DNA of 64,000 nucleotides from Sipunculus nudus (taxonomy: Eukaryota; Annelida; Sipuncula; Golfingiida; Sipunculidae), in NCBI GenBank assembly GCA_026874595.1, contig CM049318.1, forward strand, positions 44,622,456 through 44,686,455, written 5' to 3'. A program made the position numbers and the translations under genes. Numbering within the stretch: position 1 is the first letter of the stretch; every line of letters begins with the position of its first letter. Shown piece by piece: positions 33,151 to 45,363 of this stretch. The notes beneath the pieces are model-generated. The model saw only the letters and a program-made list of their open reading frames with translations. It did no database searches and was not told the DNA's origin.

Positions 33151-35320
33151 AATCCATGACTGGCTCGACTAGCCCCGCTTCAAAGGTTCTGCTCGGCTGT
33201 AACTGGTCAATGAAGACTGGTATCTGCATTTCGTGATGAGGGGGAATGTCCACAGGCTCCGCTAGCCTCACTCGGCAGCAGTAGCTTGCTCCCTCCGCCT
33301 TACATAGCAACTCTTCTCCCTTAACGGTAAGCATCCCTGATTTCAAATCAATTTTACCCTGGCAACGCCTCAGGAAATCCATTCCAAGTATACCGTCTTT
33401 GCTTATCTTAGCGACTTGCATGGGGAATTTCATCCATGTCTCCAAAAGCTTAAGCTCAAACTCTGCCTCTCCGTCATGAACAACAGGAGTACCATCCACT
33501 GCAAACAAGCTTTCATCAGCAGTTTCCAGGTCTGGCTTCTGTGCTGTCATGTTTTTGTATGTTGCTCGGCTGATCACGGTGAAGTCTGAGTCCGTATCAA
33601 TGGGAAACTTCACAGGTGTCTCATTGATTTTGGCTTCGACTACCCACCCTCCACCTCGCTTACGGTTTAGATTCCTTGCAGGGGAGCTGTTACTCGAGTG
33701 CGCCGTCGTCGTATTCCCTCCTCGATTCGCTTGGTGTCTATTCCCAGGACAGTCGCGGCAAAAATGCCCTGGCTTCTGACATGTATAACACAGTTTTTCA
33801 TCCCTGAGTCGACCGACAGGCTGGTTGAACTGTTTATTCACCAACCCACGTGGGGTCGGGACTTCTCTTTCTCGATGTAGGCGTGAATCATTCATTTCCT
33901 GCATCGTACGCCTCAAAGAGATCATTTCTTTGTCCATACTCTGCAGAAGCTGATCCTTCTTTTCATCTTCATGACATTTCTACTTCAACCGTTTTAGAAG
34001 ACCTTGTATCTGTTGTTTTAAAACATCGACTTCTTTCTCTGCCCTTTTCCCAGACGGGTTATCCTGACGGCCATCCATCATAGACCTCTGACTACCGAGT
34101 CTGGTCGCTACGTGGCCCTCGCTTTTCTTGAAAGACTCATATTGGGTAGCCAAGCCAATCGCTTCATCCAGCGTCTCTGGCACCCTCAAGTCTACGTGTT
34201 TCCTTATCTCTTCTTTGGGTAACCCTCGTATAAATTGATCGATGGCTATACGCTCTTGAGCGTCCATCTCAAATTTTGGGTACCCCTTCTGCGACAGCCG
34301 GAGAAGGTCACAGCCAAATTCCATCAAGGTTTCACTTGGTTGTTTCTTCCTCATCCTCATAGTGAAACGAAAACTGTTCTCCCGGTTAGGAGGATCAAAA
34401 CGTATCGGAAGTCCTGTCGTTGTCCCTCAGGTAGCTGACTCAAAACCCTTTGAGCTCTCCCTCTCAGGCTCGCCGCTAACTGTAGACCCTTCTCGGCCTC
34501 GTCCCATCATTTAGCAATCATTTCAAAGTGGGCGAGGTTTTCTTGCCACTCAACTCGCTCACCATAAAACTTATCGGCATCTTTTGGTTGACGTTACGCT
34601 GGTCTAGGTATATTTATCTGTGGATCATGCCTCAATTCTGAGGCTCCACGAGACCAAAGCCGATGCGGCTCAACCTCCGAGGTGAAGTCGATAAAATAGC
34701 CTCGTTGCTCATGCCTACGCGTTGATCGTCCCTGGTTGTCAGGCTCACTGTATGCACGCTGTTCAGCACCATACAGTCGAGGTGTACTGACATTAATCAC
34801 ATTCGGCATGTACCCTGACATAAAAGGGTCTCTGACAGGATCTCGAGCTTGCCCGGTTGTTTCACGGTAATTTCCCGACGAAAACTCCGTATTCCGCACC
34901 ACGCCTGATTGCGCCGGCAAAGTACCGTTGAAACATCCTGCATCCGGTACACCACGTACCGGACCTTGTCGAGTTGAACTGTTACCTCCGTAAGCGTCGG
35001 CATCGACGCTAGGAGTCCACCTCCAGCTCGCCCTTATGCCTGCTCTCCCCATAAGAAATCACAGCAGACCCACGGCGACTACAAACGGTCTCATCCATTG
35101 TGTACATCGATTCGCCATCTAATGTGAGATGAGCCGTCCTGGGAGAGTCCAACGTGTGAATAGTGTTCTCTGTCACAGGCGGTCTCCGGGAGTATGCCCG
35201 CGTCTCTGGTCTGAGCCCGGAGTGTTCGGTCTTGCGTGTTGCATCCATCCTGGTCGCAGCGAAATCAGTTTCGCTCACGTGTAATAAAAAAAATCTCTTC
35301 GGAGCTTCTCTTTCCCACAT
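33080..35320 (-). pseudogene. Gag and protease region of element A, broken
   Basis: 35320-34594 is the Gag N-terminal region in two frames. In-frame TAA (about 34592) and TGA (about 34510) interrupt the capsid part, which resumes as 34360-33980 (ETLMEFGCDLLRLSQKGYP, IDQFIRGLP). 33937-33080 has a CCHC zinc knuckle (C50, C53, H58, C63: CYTCQKPGHFCRDC) and an aspartic protease (KFPIDTDSDFTVIS). The catalytic triplet D-T-G is D-T-D at residues 114-116, so the protease should be inactive. The frame runs into the protease-RT deletion. Confidence 0.82.
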
Positions 35321-35329
35321 TTACAGCTG

Positions 35330-36536
35330 CCAGCAATCAGTGTTCTTCTTGACGAGTACACGTCGCTATACAGCACGAGTACTTCGTTCAACAGTCCCCT
35401 CGTCCGAACTGCAGCCAATGGCGAAAAAACTCTCTACACAGTAGTCACTGGAAAAGTCTTCGTAGCTATACGTTATTTGCAGCGACCCCGACACCATTAT
35501 AAATGTAAGAAATGTCGCCTGAACGTTGCTAAACAGCACGGACAGTCCAACACAAGTGGGAAGAGAAGGAATACACAATCTTGAAAATTACAGTCGTTTT
35601 ACAGCGCTATAATTTAACTTCAACCTTTAATTCCTGACCTTTGTTTACAAGTACGCATCGCTATACACAGCATGCTAGACTCGTGTGTGTGTGTGTGTGT
35701 GTGTAAGTGTGTCCCGGTAACAAGTCCTCTTATTAACAGTTAACAGCAAAAGCATAAACGTTTCAGTGACAGTCGCCAGAAAGCGGCGAAAGCGGTGCAA
35801 CTAACAGGCATACAGACAAAACAACGAACGTCGGCCAATCGTCGCCGCTTAGCACGATCAGCTCAAGTCAATAAAGCAAGGCAAAGCAAAATACTGCAAA
35901 GTTACAGCCGCCGTTCAGCGCCGCCACTTCCAGTAACAACAAACACCAACACACGCCATCTGAATGTCGATAAGCAGCGCAACAGCTTGACACAATCGAA
36001 AAAAAGTACAGAATAATAGACAATTATAGTCACTACACAGCGCTACAATTTTCAATAATATACAAATATTACAAACAAGCGCAAGCTTTGAATGCCGCTA
36101 GACAGCACAGACAAGCTCACACTAAGTAACGAAACGACAGAGACAAGAATGAATGTGTAGTGAAATTATACTCGCTACGCAGCAGTACAATTCTCTTTGA
36201 ACAACAAACGGGTACAATGAGCATAAAAATCTACGTTATATCCCGACTATGTATCCAACAAACAATTAAAAAAATCAGCACGAAGACAGCAGCGGAAGCT
36301 CAACAATTAGTGACAATTGCTAAAAAATATTGTCACTGTGCGTTAGCTACAGCAGCTCAACTTCAGCCAACACTCACAAAACAATAAACATGAAATATCT
36401 CAGCTAATATCAATTTAAATCTACCATTATGACAAAAGAATATAAATTATCAACCCCCCTCCACCAATATCCTATGATTTGTCTTCTTTCAAATACAGGT
36501 CGCTAAATATAACAGCACCTATGCTTTCATCAGACA
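35330..36536 (-). other. Long 5' leader of element A with repeated mini-hairpins
   Basis: About 1.2 kb between primer site and gag with no coding capacity. A GCT-N3/4-AGC mini-hairpin motif (for example CGCTATACAGCAC, CACTACACAGCGC, CGCTACGCAGCAG) recurs about every 62-73 bp at 35771, 35841, 35905, 35967, 36029, 36095 and 36171, with weaker copies back to 35361. A (GT)n run is at 35685-35703. Confidence 0.65.
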
Positions 36537-36555
36537 AATCCTAGTCACGGCACCA
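36537..36555 (-). promoter_or_regulatory. Primer-binding site of element A, tRNA-His type
   Basis: One base inside the 5' LTR the minus strand begins TGGTGCCGTGACTAGGATT. This is complementary to an animal tRNA-His 3' end (TCACGGCACCA with the T-arm bases), with a one-base difference. Confidence 0.85.
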
Positions 36556-36556
36556 T

Positions 36557-37504
36557 TGTAACGTTTTTACCCCCTTTTTATTATAACCCGAACCCTGGCT
36601 GTTATTAATTAATCCGGGCAAGGGGGTACTAAGCAAGTTTGCTGGTCCCCGCTACGCGTCACTAAGTCTTGTTAAATATTTAAGACTAGGGAAATGTTAA
36701 AAATATCACAGGTGGTAAATCCCCGTGTGTGGAAACTTCTCGTTGTGTTTTGAACCAAAAAAAAAAAATAACTAACTCCCACGTAAAACAAAGTACATTT
36801 AATACAAAAATAACTTCCAGTTACACAGAGAAAGTTCAAACAATACAAATCACATGGAGTCACCCGCTTACGAATAAAACAAAACAAAAAAGTCTCTATC
36901 TGCAGCATTTTAAACATTGATGCGTGCAGCCTCCATTACTGGCCTCACGTGCGACAGACCGTTAACTGCCTGCATATTTACACTGGAAAATACTGAAGAA
37001 TGATAAACCTATTCCTTCTCCGTACCCTCAGATATCTACTCTACAGCTTTAAGTTAACCTATCTGTACAAAACCGCAGCCCATAAAGTTAAACCCATGTC
37101 TAACTGTCTATAACAAACAAGATCCCGGCCAAGACATGCTAACCACAGCCCAGAAATGTTAAACTTGCGTCTAACTATTCAGAAAACAAGAGCCCGGCTA
37201 AGACTTGCTCACCTCTCGATGATCGCTGCTAAAAGTGTAATGCGCTCCCTCTCAGACAGCGCTGGACAACTTGTAAACTAATCTCTTAGCCAATCAGAAC
37301 CCGAGCCTGCCACACGTCAAAGGTCAAAGCGTGTTCAGCGCGGGTCCAGTGCGGCGCCAGGCAGGGCCAGGCGGGTCCGCTGACCCGGCTGACGAAATAC
37401 ATTAAGCTATCTAACGTAAAGCATTAAATAAGTCAACTTGCACACACGAGAACGAAAAAATAATAAAAAAAAATACAACTTGTACAAGACCTAAACTTGC
37501 TGCA
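36557..37504 (-). repeat. 5' LTR of element A
   Basis: TG...CA termini and homologous to 17180-18340. It carries one full copy of the 69-bp unit (about 37119-37187) plus a partial copy. Several substitutions relative to the partner cluster in its first 160 bp. Confidence 0.9.
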
Positions 37505-37573
37505 ATTTATATATACCATTTCTGTGTATACCATTTCTATCTATAAACAATGAACCAGCATGGCTATTCATAC

Positions 37574-37634
<61 letters not shown>

Positions 37635-38736
37635 TAGTAATATATAAAGGAGCCTTGTGCACCTCGTGTTCGATCGGTCTGAGATGGGGGTCCTTGGGTG
37701 CGGGGTCATCGGGTGCGGCTTCAGGGAAACTGAATGTAAGCAAACAAGCGTGACGTCATAATGAGTCGGCGGCTTTTGTTTTGTTGAGTCATTGTTTTGG
37801 GTTACTTGGGTGGTGGGGCTGGTGTATGGTGGGAATTAAAAATAGACTGGGGTCCATTTATGGAAGTTATATATAGGGCTATACGTAGAACCAGGGAAGG
37901 CGTTTGGCGGGCTGACAGACTGTGAAATATTTATCACTTATATGCTTTACACTGAGAAATAAACTTTATACTCGGAAAACTTAAGTTTATGTTTTAGTGT
38001 TTGTTGGTCAGCCTGTCTCGCTTCAGTATTTTGCCCATAGTAATACGATCTAACAAAGGATACCCATGTAAACATGTAACACCCAAACTTCGTTCTGACA
38101 TGCATTATGATTAATTTTCTTTGTTTCTCAGACTGTCTAGACATTACCCTTATATGGAATATGTCTCAAGGTATCAGCCTTCCTGTGGTATGTGGGAATA
38201 AACAGTGATATCCGCATTACTAAGATATGAAACAATGGGTTGCCAGTCGTGCCATGTATAAGAAGTTTTATTATAAGGATAAGCAATCGCTTAACTAGAG
38301 GTATCAATAACAATAAATCGTTCAAATCAAGCTCGCGTTGTTTATCTAGCCATTTAATTGGCTAAATCACAACAACTGCAGACCTTGTGGTCCTGTTTCG
38401 AGAAAAACGTGTGCTTCTTTTCTCTCCTTGAATGTCGAACATAGAGCGCCTTTTGACTTATTTGACGTAAATAGCAAATGGACTGCCAGTCATGCCGTGT
38501 ATAAAATAAATGTTCACGTCTAGTTCGCTTCAAATGTTTATCTATCCTGTTAATTGGCTTAATCAAAACAACAACATGTTGGGCGGTCCCATTTGGGCAA
38601 GAACGCGTGCTTCTTTTCTTTTTATTCCTGGAATGTACAGCTTTTCGCGCCGTTTGGCATATTTAGCGCGGGATACAAGGCGCATACTTGTATTTCCAAT
38701 CTGACTCTGCTGGAGGCAAGACGTCTAGCTGTCAAG
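37505..38736. other. Non-coding region with tandemly duplicated putative promoter
   Basis: Starts with the target-site ATTT and an (AT)n run (37577-37632). A CRE (TGACGTCA, 37751-37758), a TATATATAGGG near 37868 and AATAAA near 37956 look like parts of an LTR or promoter. Two ~245 bp tandem copies (38240-38484 and 38485-38730) share TGCCAGTC(G/A)TGCC(A/G)TGTATAA, GTTTATCTA..C...TTAATTGGCT and CGTGCTTCTTTTCT. The second copy ends at the ATG of the zinc-finger gene. Confidence 0.5.
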
Positions 38737-39211
38737 ATGCCGAAAGTGAAACACGTTTACAAATGTAGGAAATGTGACAAAGTCTTTGATAGTCAGTTCG
38801 TACGTGACAGACACATGAAGCCATACTGTACAGCAAGGTTCTACCAAGCCGTGGGTGAGTGTATATTTATGTATTGCTTCAAGTAAAATTAAAAGTGTGT
38901 TTCTGCCTTGATTTGAATCAAGATCGCTGAATTTAAAGTACAAAATGTTATCCGTTACACCACAGGATCCACACACTTTAACATCGTAAATTAGGGGTTT
39001 TAATATAAAAGTAAATGATTTTCTTTTATGATTAGCAGACAAGCCTAGGGTTCAGAGGACGATTGAACAGCAATTCCCTGTGGCAAGTACTTCAAGACAG
39101 CCCTCTCAAGAACCTTCGGTTGATAGCACAACAAACCCCCTTCACCAGGCTCTCCGCCGTTTCCCGTTTCAGTGGATAATTCCATAGGGTCAGATATTTT
39201 GAGCAATGATG

Positions 39212-39801
39212 TGTGGCAAACCCCCCTTGGTAGTCGGCCAAGTTTTTATGGTAACAGTTTAGTTTTTACGGTACTGAACTAGTTTTAGGAGAGAAGCGGC
39301 TGGGATCCAGGCACGAAGATATGGCCAGTATCAGACGGGGAGAAAACCGTGAACAGAACTAAGAAAAAAGTGTGTCCCAGCCTGGTGAACTATACATCTG
39401 TGAAGGTTAGGTATTGTGAACGTATTTTATACACAGTACGGGCCGTGATATTGCGAGGAACCTCAACATTGGCTTGATTTAATATCTCGGCCCACCACTT
39501 TAAGATCATGGCGGACAATCGGCCCCTGGAGCAGGTGATACGGGGACCCGTGGATTGAAAGTATAATTGTGTGTTATTAATCATACCGAGTCTGGTATAA
39601 CTGTAATTTTTTATGATTTATTGTCAATAATTATTCTAATCAAGCTACTGTCTTCGTGTCTACTTTCGTTGGAATCGGAGTGACCGCTGCACAGAACAGT
39701 TATGAACTTTTGCCCTGTTTTGTCATCTAAAATACCGTTAGTCGTTACCCCCGAAGTCCGAACCCGCATAGCGCTGGGAAGTGAAACCCCGGTTCGCTAC
39801 A
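39212..39801 (+). repeat. 5' LTR of element C
   Basis: 590 bp, starts TGTGGCAAACCCCC and ends GCTACA. Nearly identical to 43799-44394. Confidence 0.93.
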
Positions 39802-41178
39802 GAATTTGGTGAGCCAGCACGCGGGGGTGACAGGTTGATCTGATGGCTACAATTGCATATTCTAAGGGGCTGTTCATTGTGAGCCAGCGGGGAAGCGTAA
39901 AAATGTGATACTTGCAATTGTACATTTAGAGATACAGAATTTGGTAGCCCGTACGCTCGTCGATAATTTGGAGCAAATTGTTGACATTATAATTGAAATT
40001 TTGAACATTGATAAGCCTGAAAACTGGCCCGCTTCATTTGTAATTATCCATATATTGAATCAGACTGGAAACAGATTAGTTCAAGTTGTAGAAGACAGAT
40101 GGCGTCACTGACTTGAAGTTGGAATTCTGAGGTTCACATTGGTAACTGATAAGGCCAGCAGGTGGTGCCACTGATCCATATCCAGAAGGAATATTATCTA
40201 ATGCTGAGCACTGCTTTAAATTAACTGGGGATATTATTTATCATGAAACCTGAGAAGATTATTTGAGTTTTTGTGCTGGAACCAGTAAACAGTGCAATTA
40301 TTGACATTTGATATGTTTCATTGTTTGTGATATGTTTCATTGTTTGTCAAACTGAACAATGTATAACTGTTGTATGTCAACTGACTGATATTTTGAAATT
40401 GTTTTGGTGGACAAAATGAATCAGAAATATGCATGTTTTTAGTAATTTGCCCAGTAAGTATTGAGTATTTGGGCACAGTGATTGAGTGACTTGTTTTTAT
40501 TTTGGTATCAATAATAATTTGATGATACAGGTACTGCAATTTAGCAAATGTGGGTAATTGTGGTGGCAGCACTGGATGAGTAGACACAAATGTGCATATT
40601 TATTATATGTGATTAATGTATTGAACCTTTAATTTGTTTAGAGGAACTATGCTTATATATGAGATAGGCCTGAGTAACAATAATGATTTTATACTCTGAT
40701 TGACTCTGGCACAACAATTTAACCTGGATGTTTATGAGTCTGGTGGCTTTAACTTAAGAGTTAATAGTCTCAGTGACCCCAAGTTCCTTCATGTTTTGTT
40801 GAAGAGAAAGAGACTATGTCATCGTATAGTTGTGTGATTATTGATGACAGTTCACTGAGTATTGTATCTATTGAGAGATATTGACAATAAGAGAAAAATT
40901 TTGTGTTGTGTGACATTGAGAATAAAATAATAGTTAAAGATGACACAACAACAGACATCACTAGTGGACTTGTTCGGGACTTCGGTTGTCGCAACCCCCC
41001 ATATTACCAATGCAGTCAACACAGACTGAAAGTGGACAACAAGCCAGATTTCGTAACCCGTATATTAAAGGTCAAGGTCAGGTTAATGATGGAATAAGTT
41101 CATGCACTGATTCCGCTATTATACAGATAGAGGACGATGATATGCTCTTACCTAGAGATCAGGTAAACCTGACATTGA
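39802..41178 (+). other. Leader and degenerate gag remnant of element C
   Basis: The possible primer site TGGTGAGCCAGCACG starts four bases after the LTR; I cannot assign its tRNA. Coding traces at 40986-41190 (MSQPPILPMQSTQTES and following) may be the Gag start, joined directly to RNase H near 41200. The rest is non-coding. Confidence 0.5.
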
Positions 41179-43326
41179 ATGCACAGGGGTCAAGGTCACC
41201 CCAGGGACAGAGGTATGGGTGCCCTGCTGTCCCAACTCCAAGGTGGCCAAGAACGTGTTATCGCTTATGGCAGCCGGACCCTAAATCGTTCCAAACGAAA
41301 CTACTGTACCACTAAACGTGAGCTCTTAGCAGTGGTAACATTCATTAAACATTTTAGACATTACTTGTGGGGACGAAACTTTATTCTCCGAACTGATCAT
41401 GCGTCACTGAGATAGTTAAAGAACTTTCGGGACGTTGAAGGGATGTTAGCACGATGGCCTACTGTGTTAGACATGTACTCGTTTGAAATCCAAACCCGAG
41501 CAGGGGCCAAGCATGCCAACGCTGATGCTTTAAGTAGGGTTCCATGTCGGCAGTACAAAAGAGAGGACTGTTTAAGACCAGATACGAGAAAGATCTCTGC
41601 CGTGCATACCCGGAGTCAAGCGGCCGGTGACACAGAGAATGATGCCGCTCAAAGCTCCCCAGATCATCAGTCATTTGAGGAGTGGTGTCAAGAGTATGAC
41701 ACGGATGCCCTACAAAAGCTACAGCAAGAGGATCCTGCGATATCGAAAATAAAAATCCTCCTAACCAGAGATAAACAAAAGCCACCATGGGCCGTGATAG
41801 CAACGGAATCACGAGACTTAAAGGCATTATGGAGCCAGTGGAACAACTTAGTGATTCTGGACAATTTACTATATAGAGAGTGGGCTCCTAGTAACGACAT
41901 GCCAAAAGTCCGACAACTCGTGACACCGTGGCCGTTGAGAAAACAAATCATGAAGTTTGTCCATAATAAGAGACTTGCTGGACACTTAGGCATAACAAAA
42001 ACTCTACATAATGTACGCCAACGCTTATACTGGCCTGGTCACAAGCGGGATGTGATACGATGGTGCCAAAGATGCAACGTGTGTGCGAGCCGAAAACCAC
42101 GCACAGGACCCCGTAAAGCACCACTTCATCAAAGCCCTGTTGGAGACAGAATGGAGCGTGTGGCCATGGACATATTGGGACCACTCAGGACCATGGAAAA
42201 TGGAAATCAGTACATTTGTGTCATTTCAGATTACTTCACAAAGTGGGCGGAGGCGTATGCCATGCCAGACCATACCGCTCAAACCATCGCAGAAAGGTTA
42301 ATGCATGAGTTCATCTTGAAATATGGTATACCACGTGTTTTGCACAGTGACCAGGGTCCTGATTTCCAGTCAAAGCTGATGAATCAGCTATGTAAGTTGC
42401 TGGAGATTGACAAAACCCGGACTAGTACCTATCGTCCGCAGAGCGATGCGATCGTGGAACGTGCAAATAGGACTTTACTGCAGATGTTGTCCTGTTTCGT
42501 CAATGACTACCAGGACAACTGGGATGATTTGTTATCATATGTGATGTCAGCGTATCGAGCGACCGCCCATGACAGTACCAAGTGCTCGCCAGACTTGATG
42601 TTTCTGGGCAGAGAAAAGACAATGCCTATAGATTTGCTTATGGGAGGACCCCCAAAAGACCAGGTACCCCAGTGCCCAAACGAGTATGTGACCTGGGTGA
42701 GGGAGGCCACTATGCTCGCCCATGAGTATGCCCGGAAATATCTGAAGCAGGCAGCAGAGCGGCAAAAACGCAACTATGATGTTAATGCAATCTACCGGAA
42801 ATTCCCAATTGGAAACTGGGTGTGGTACTATTACCCACCAAAGGGCAACCAGAAACTTGGCAGAGGTTGGACGGGCCCATATCTTGTGACTGATGAGGTG
42901 ACTGATGTCAATCTTCGTATTCAAGAGGCTCCAGATAAACCTAGTAAGGTTGTTCATATGGATCAATTGAAGTCTTACTTGGGAGATCCACCCCGTGAAA
43001 GCTGGATCCGGACGGAGGCTCCTGACAAGGAGAGCGACGAGGATGCGTTGTTAGGAGATCCGTTGGTGGGTCAAGAGGAGCCAGGGGTTAGTGATGACCA
43101 GCAGAGTGAACCTTGTAGAGAGGATGATGCGGAGGAAGGGAAGCCCCGAACCAGGAGTGACCTGGACAATCGGGAAGTTGAAACTCCTCCACAGCCCTTC
43201 TCGTACATCGGCGAGGACACAGACAATGAAAATATGGGCGATGATACAGTGCGCTCGGAGGCCGATGATGTTCAGTTAGGCTGGGGTATGCGTGTCAAGA
43301 AGCCAGTTGACAGACTTAACTTGTAA
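41179..43326 (+). pseudogene. RNase H and integrase of element C
   Basis: 41179-41415 is RNase H (SRTLNRSKRNYCTTKRELL, RTDHASLR), ending at an in-frame TAG (41413-41415). The next frame, 41443-43326 (627 residues), begins at the RNase H end (ANADALSRVPC) and encodes a whole integrase. Its H2C2 residues are H174, H181, C208 and C211; the catalytic residues are D243, D303 and E339 with the canonical 35-residue spacing. The C-terminal GWTGPYLV motif is followed by VHMDQLKSYLG and an acidic tail. Integrase looks intact; RNase H is broken and RT is absent. Closely related in sequence to element A integrase. Confidence 0.9.
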
Positions 43327-43785
43327 GAGAGAGGCAAGGGACTTATTAAACGGCTAAATGACCAACAGACACTTTCAAAGAGACGGGGAAATTGGAGTTA
43401 TGGTGACCAGACTCATAAATTTGGTAAATCAGTTGACATGGTAGAGCCGCCAAGAGTACCGGTCTTACTTAATAGGTATGCCCTTGGGCGAAGAAATGTG
43501 CCATTAAAGAACTACCAAGTTATTAGGGAAATAAAGGTTAGCCAGAGATGTTCCTCAGTCCAATTGATCGAAGTTCTGTTAAGTTTAGCTCAAATCATTT
43601 GTAGTACTTGCCGGATCAATAAGTAGCTATAGACCGGTTGAGAAAGGAAAATGTCATAGTTTTCGGCCAGATTATCATTCGTAAGAACTCACCGAAGTTG
43701 TGGGTGTTCTAATGTTATATTTAATTCTATTTAGAGTTTGATTTAGTGTATTTGTTTTGGACCAAACCGCAGGCGGTCTTGGTCT

Positions 43786-43798
43786 AAGAGGGGAGGAA
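43786..43798 (+). promoter_or_regulatory. Polypurine tract of element C
   Basis: AAGAGGGGAGGAA ends exactly at the start of the 3' LTR. Confidence 0.85.
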
Positions 43799-44394
43799 TG
43801 TGGCAAACCCCCCTTGGTAGTCGGCCAAGTTTTTATGGTAACAGTTTAGTTTTTACGGTACTGAACTAGTTTTAGGAGAGAAGCGGCTGGGATCCAGGCA
43901 CGAAGATATGGCCAGTATCAGACGGGGAGAAAACCGTGAACAGAACTAAGAAAAAAGTGTGTCCCAGCCTGGTGAACTATACATCTGTGAAGGTTAGGTA
44001 TTGTGAACGTATTTTATACACAGTACGGGCCGTGACATTGCGAGGAACCTCAACATTGGCTTGATTTAATATCTCGGCCCACCGCTTTAAGATCAAGATC
44101 ATGGCGGACAATCGGCCCCTGGAGCAGGTGATACGGGGACCCGTGGATTGAAAGTATAATTGTGTGTTATTAATCATACCGAGTCTGGTATAACTGTAAT
44201 TTTTTATGATTTATTGTCAATAATTATTCTAATCAAGCTACTGTCTTCGTGTCTACTTTCGTTGGAATCGGAGTGACCGCTGCACAGAACAGTTATGAAC
44301 TTTTGCCCTGTTTTGTCATCTAAAATACCGTTAGTCGTTACCCCCGAAGTCCGAACCCGCATAGCGCTGGGAAGTGAAACCCCGGTTCGCTACA
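43799..44394 (+). repeat. 3' LTR of element C
   Basis: Differs from the 5' LTR by T/C near 44036, A/G near 44083 and a 6-bp ATCAAG duplication near 44095. These few differences indicate a young insertion. Confidence 0.93.
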
Positions 44395-45009
44395 GATGTT
44401 TTGAGAAACTCATACGAGGACATTTGTACCGTCGTACAGCGGTGCCTCCTGTGCAATATCCCGTATGACGAACATGAGTTTCAACATACAGCTTCCGAAT
44501 GGGAAGACTACCACCTGGGGCAGGTATGTCTGATTATATTTCTTATAATATTTTGTATTAGTGTACCGAAAGGCGTGAGCACAGAACGGTAAAATAAAGC
44601 ATGTTTAAATTGAGTTTTAAATTGAGTTTTTATTTATTATTCAATTTTTAAAAATTAACAGGACTCCTTGTTTGGTGAAGATGGTATATGTAGATTGTGT
44701 GGGGAAAGTAGCTTTATACCTCCCTACCACGGTAGACAGCATGATTGGGGTGAAATTTACAGCTTCCTCAAACTACAAGATGAGAAGCAGGGTCAACAGT
44801 TAAGTCTGCCGAATGAAGCCAAACAGGCTACTGACCATCAAATATTCCATCAATTCATTACTCACCAACTACAGGTGGACCCTGAGAATGGGAGCAAGTT
44901 GATGAAGGTGTGTCAGCCAGATCACCACCACCACAATCGCCTTAAGATCAAGATGAGACAGAGTTCTCTCCACTAAATACACAGGAAGTGTTAGAAGGGA
45001 TTGCCCGAC

Positions 45010-45175
45010 GTGAGTTTATATGTATATATATATATTGCGTTTATCGAAAAAGCGTACCGAACTGCCGTTAGATGTCAGCGCCTAATAATATAATATAATA
45101 TGATATAATATAATATAATATAATATAATAGAGACTGAAATATTTTAAAACATTTTTCTTTCTGTTCCTTTACAG
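45010..45175 (+). other. Predicted intron 3 of the zinc-finger gene
   Basis: Donor GTGAGT and acceptor TTTACAG. Joining CGAC to TTGAAGACG gives an open phase-1 junction. Contains an (ATAAT)n-like run at 45084-45130. Confidence 0.6.
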
Positions 45176-45363
45176 TTGAAGACGAGTTCTTTACTGGACC
45201 ACTTTCACAGAGGTCTACCTCGTTTGACATAAGCCAAGATTTTACTTACCAGCAGATAGTAGAAATGGAGGAAAATGATAATGATGATGATGATGATGAT
45301 GACGATGTACCGCCTCCAGCAAACAACCAAGAGCAGGAGGCCAACAACAACGAGGAGGTCATC

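Larger units (their letters stand above)
17180..37504 (-). mobile_element. Ty3/gypsy LTR retrotransposon A (outer element of the nest)
   Basis: Delimited by two related LTRs in the same orientation (17180-18340 and 36557-37504), both TG...CA, with a 4-bp target duplication ATTT on each side (17176-17179, 37505-37508). Gene order on the minus strand is leader, gag, protease, RT, RNase H, integrase and an extra ORF, that is, gypsy order (integrase after RT). About 10.2 kb of its length is gypsy element B inserted in the extra ORF. The gag and pol frames carry stops, frameshifts and a protease-RT deletion, so it is inactive. Confidence 0.92.
39212..44394 (+). mobile_element. Ty3/gypsy LTR retrotransposon C, young and internally deleted
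   Basis: LTRs at 39212-39801 and 43799-44394 differ by two substitutions and a 6-bp duplication. The target duplication GATG flanks the element (39208-39211, 44395-44398). Only RNase H and integrase remain; gag, protease and RT are missing. It sits inside exon 2 of the zinc-finger gene, which reads through once the element and one GATG are removed. Near-identical LTRs show a recent insertion, so the deleted form was probably mobilised in trans. Confidence 0.92.

Noticed and set aside
34594-36016. Several short plus-strand frames across gag and the leader of element A
   Set aside because: They are antisense to gag or read simple leader sequence and have no domain features.
37735-38081. A solo LTR (CRE, TATATATAGGG and AATAAA in order, TG start, CA-type end)
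   Set aside because: No matching target-site duplication or partner LTR was found, so the signals are reported only as part of a non-coding region.
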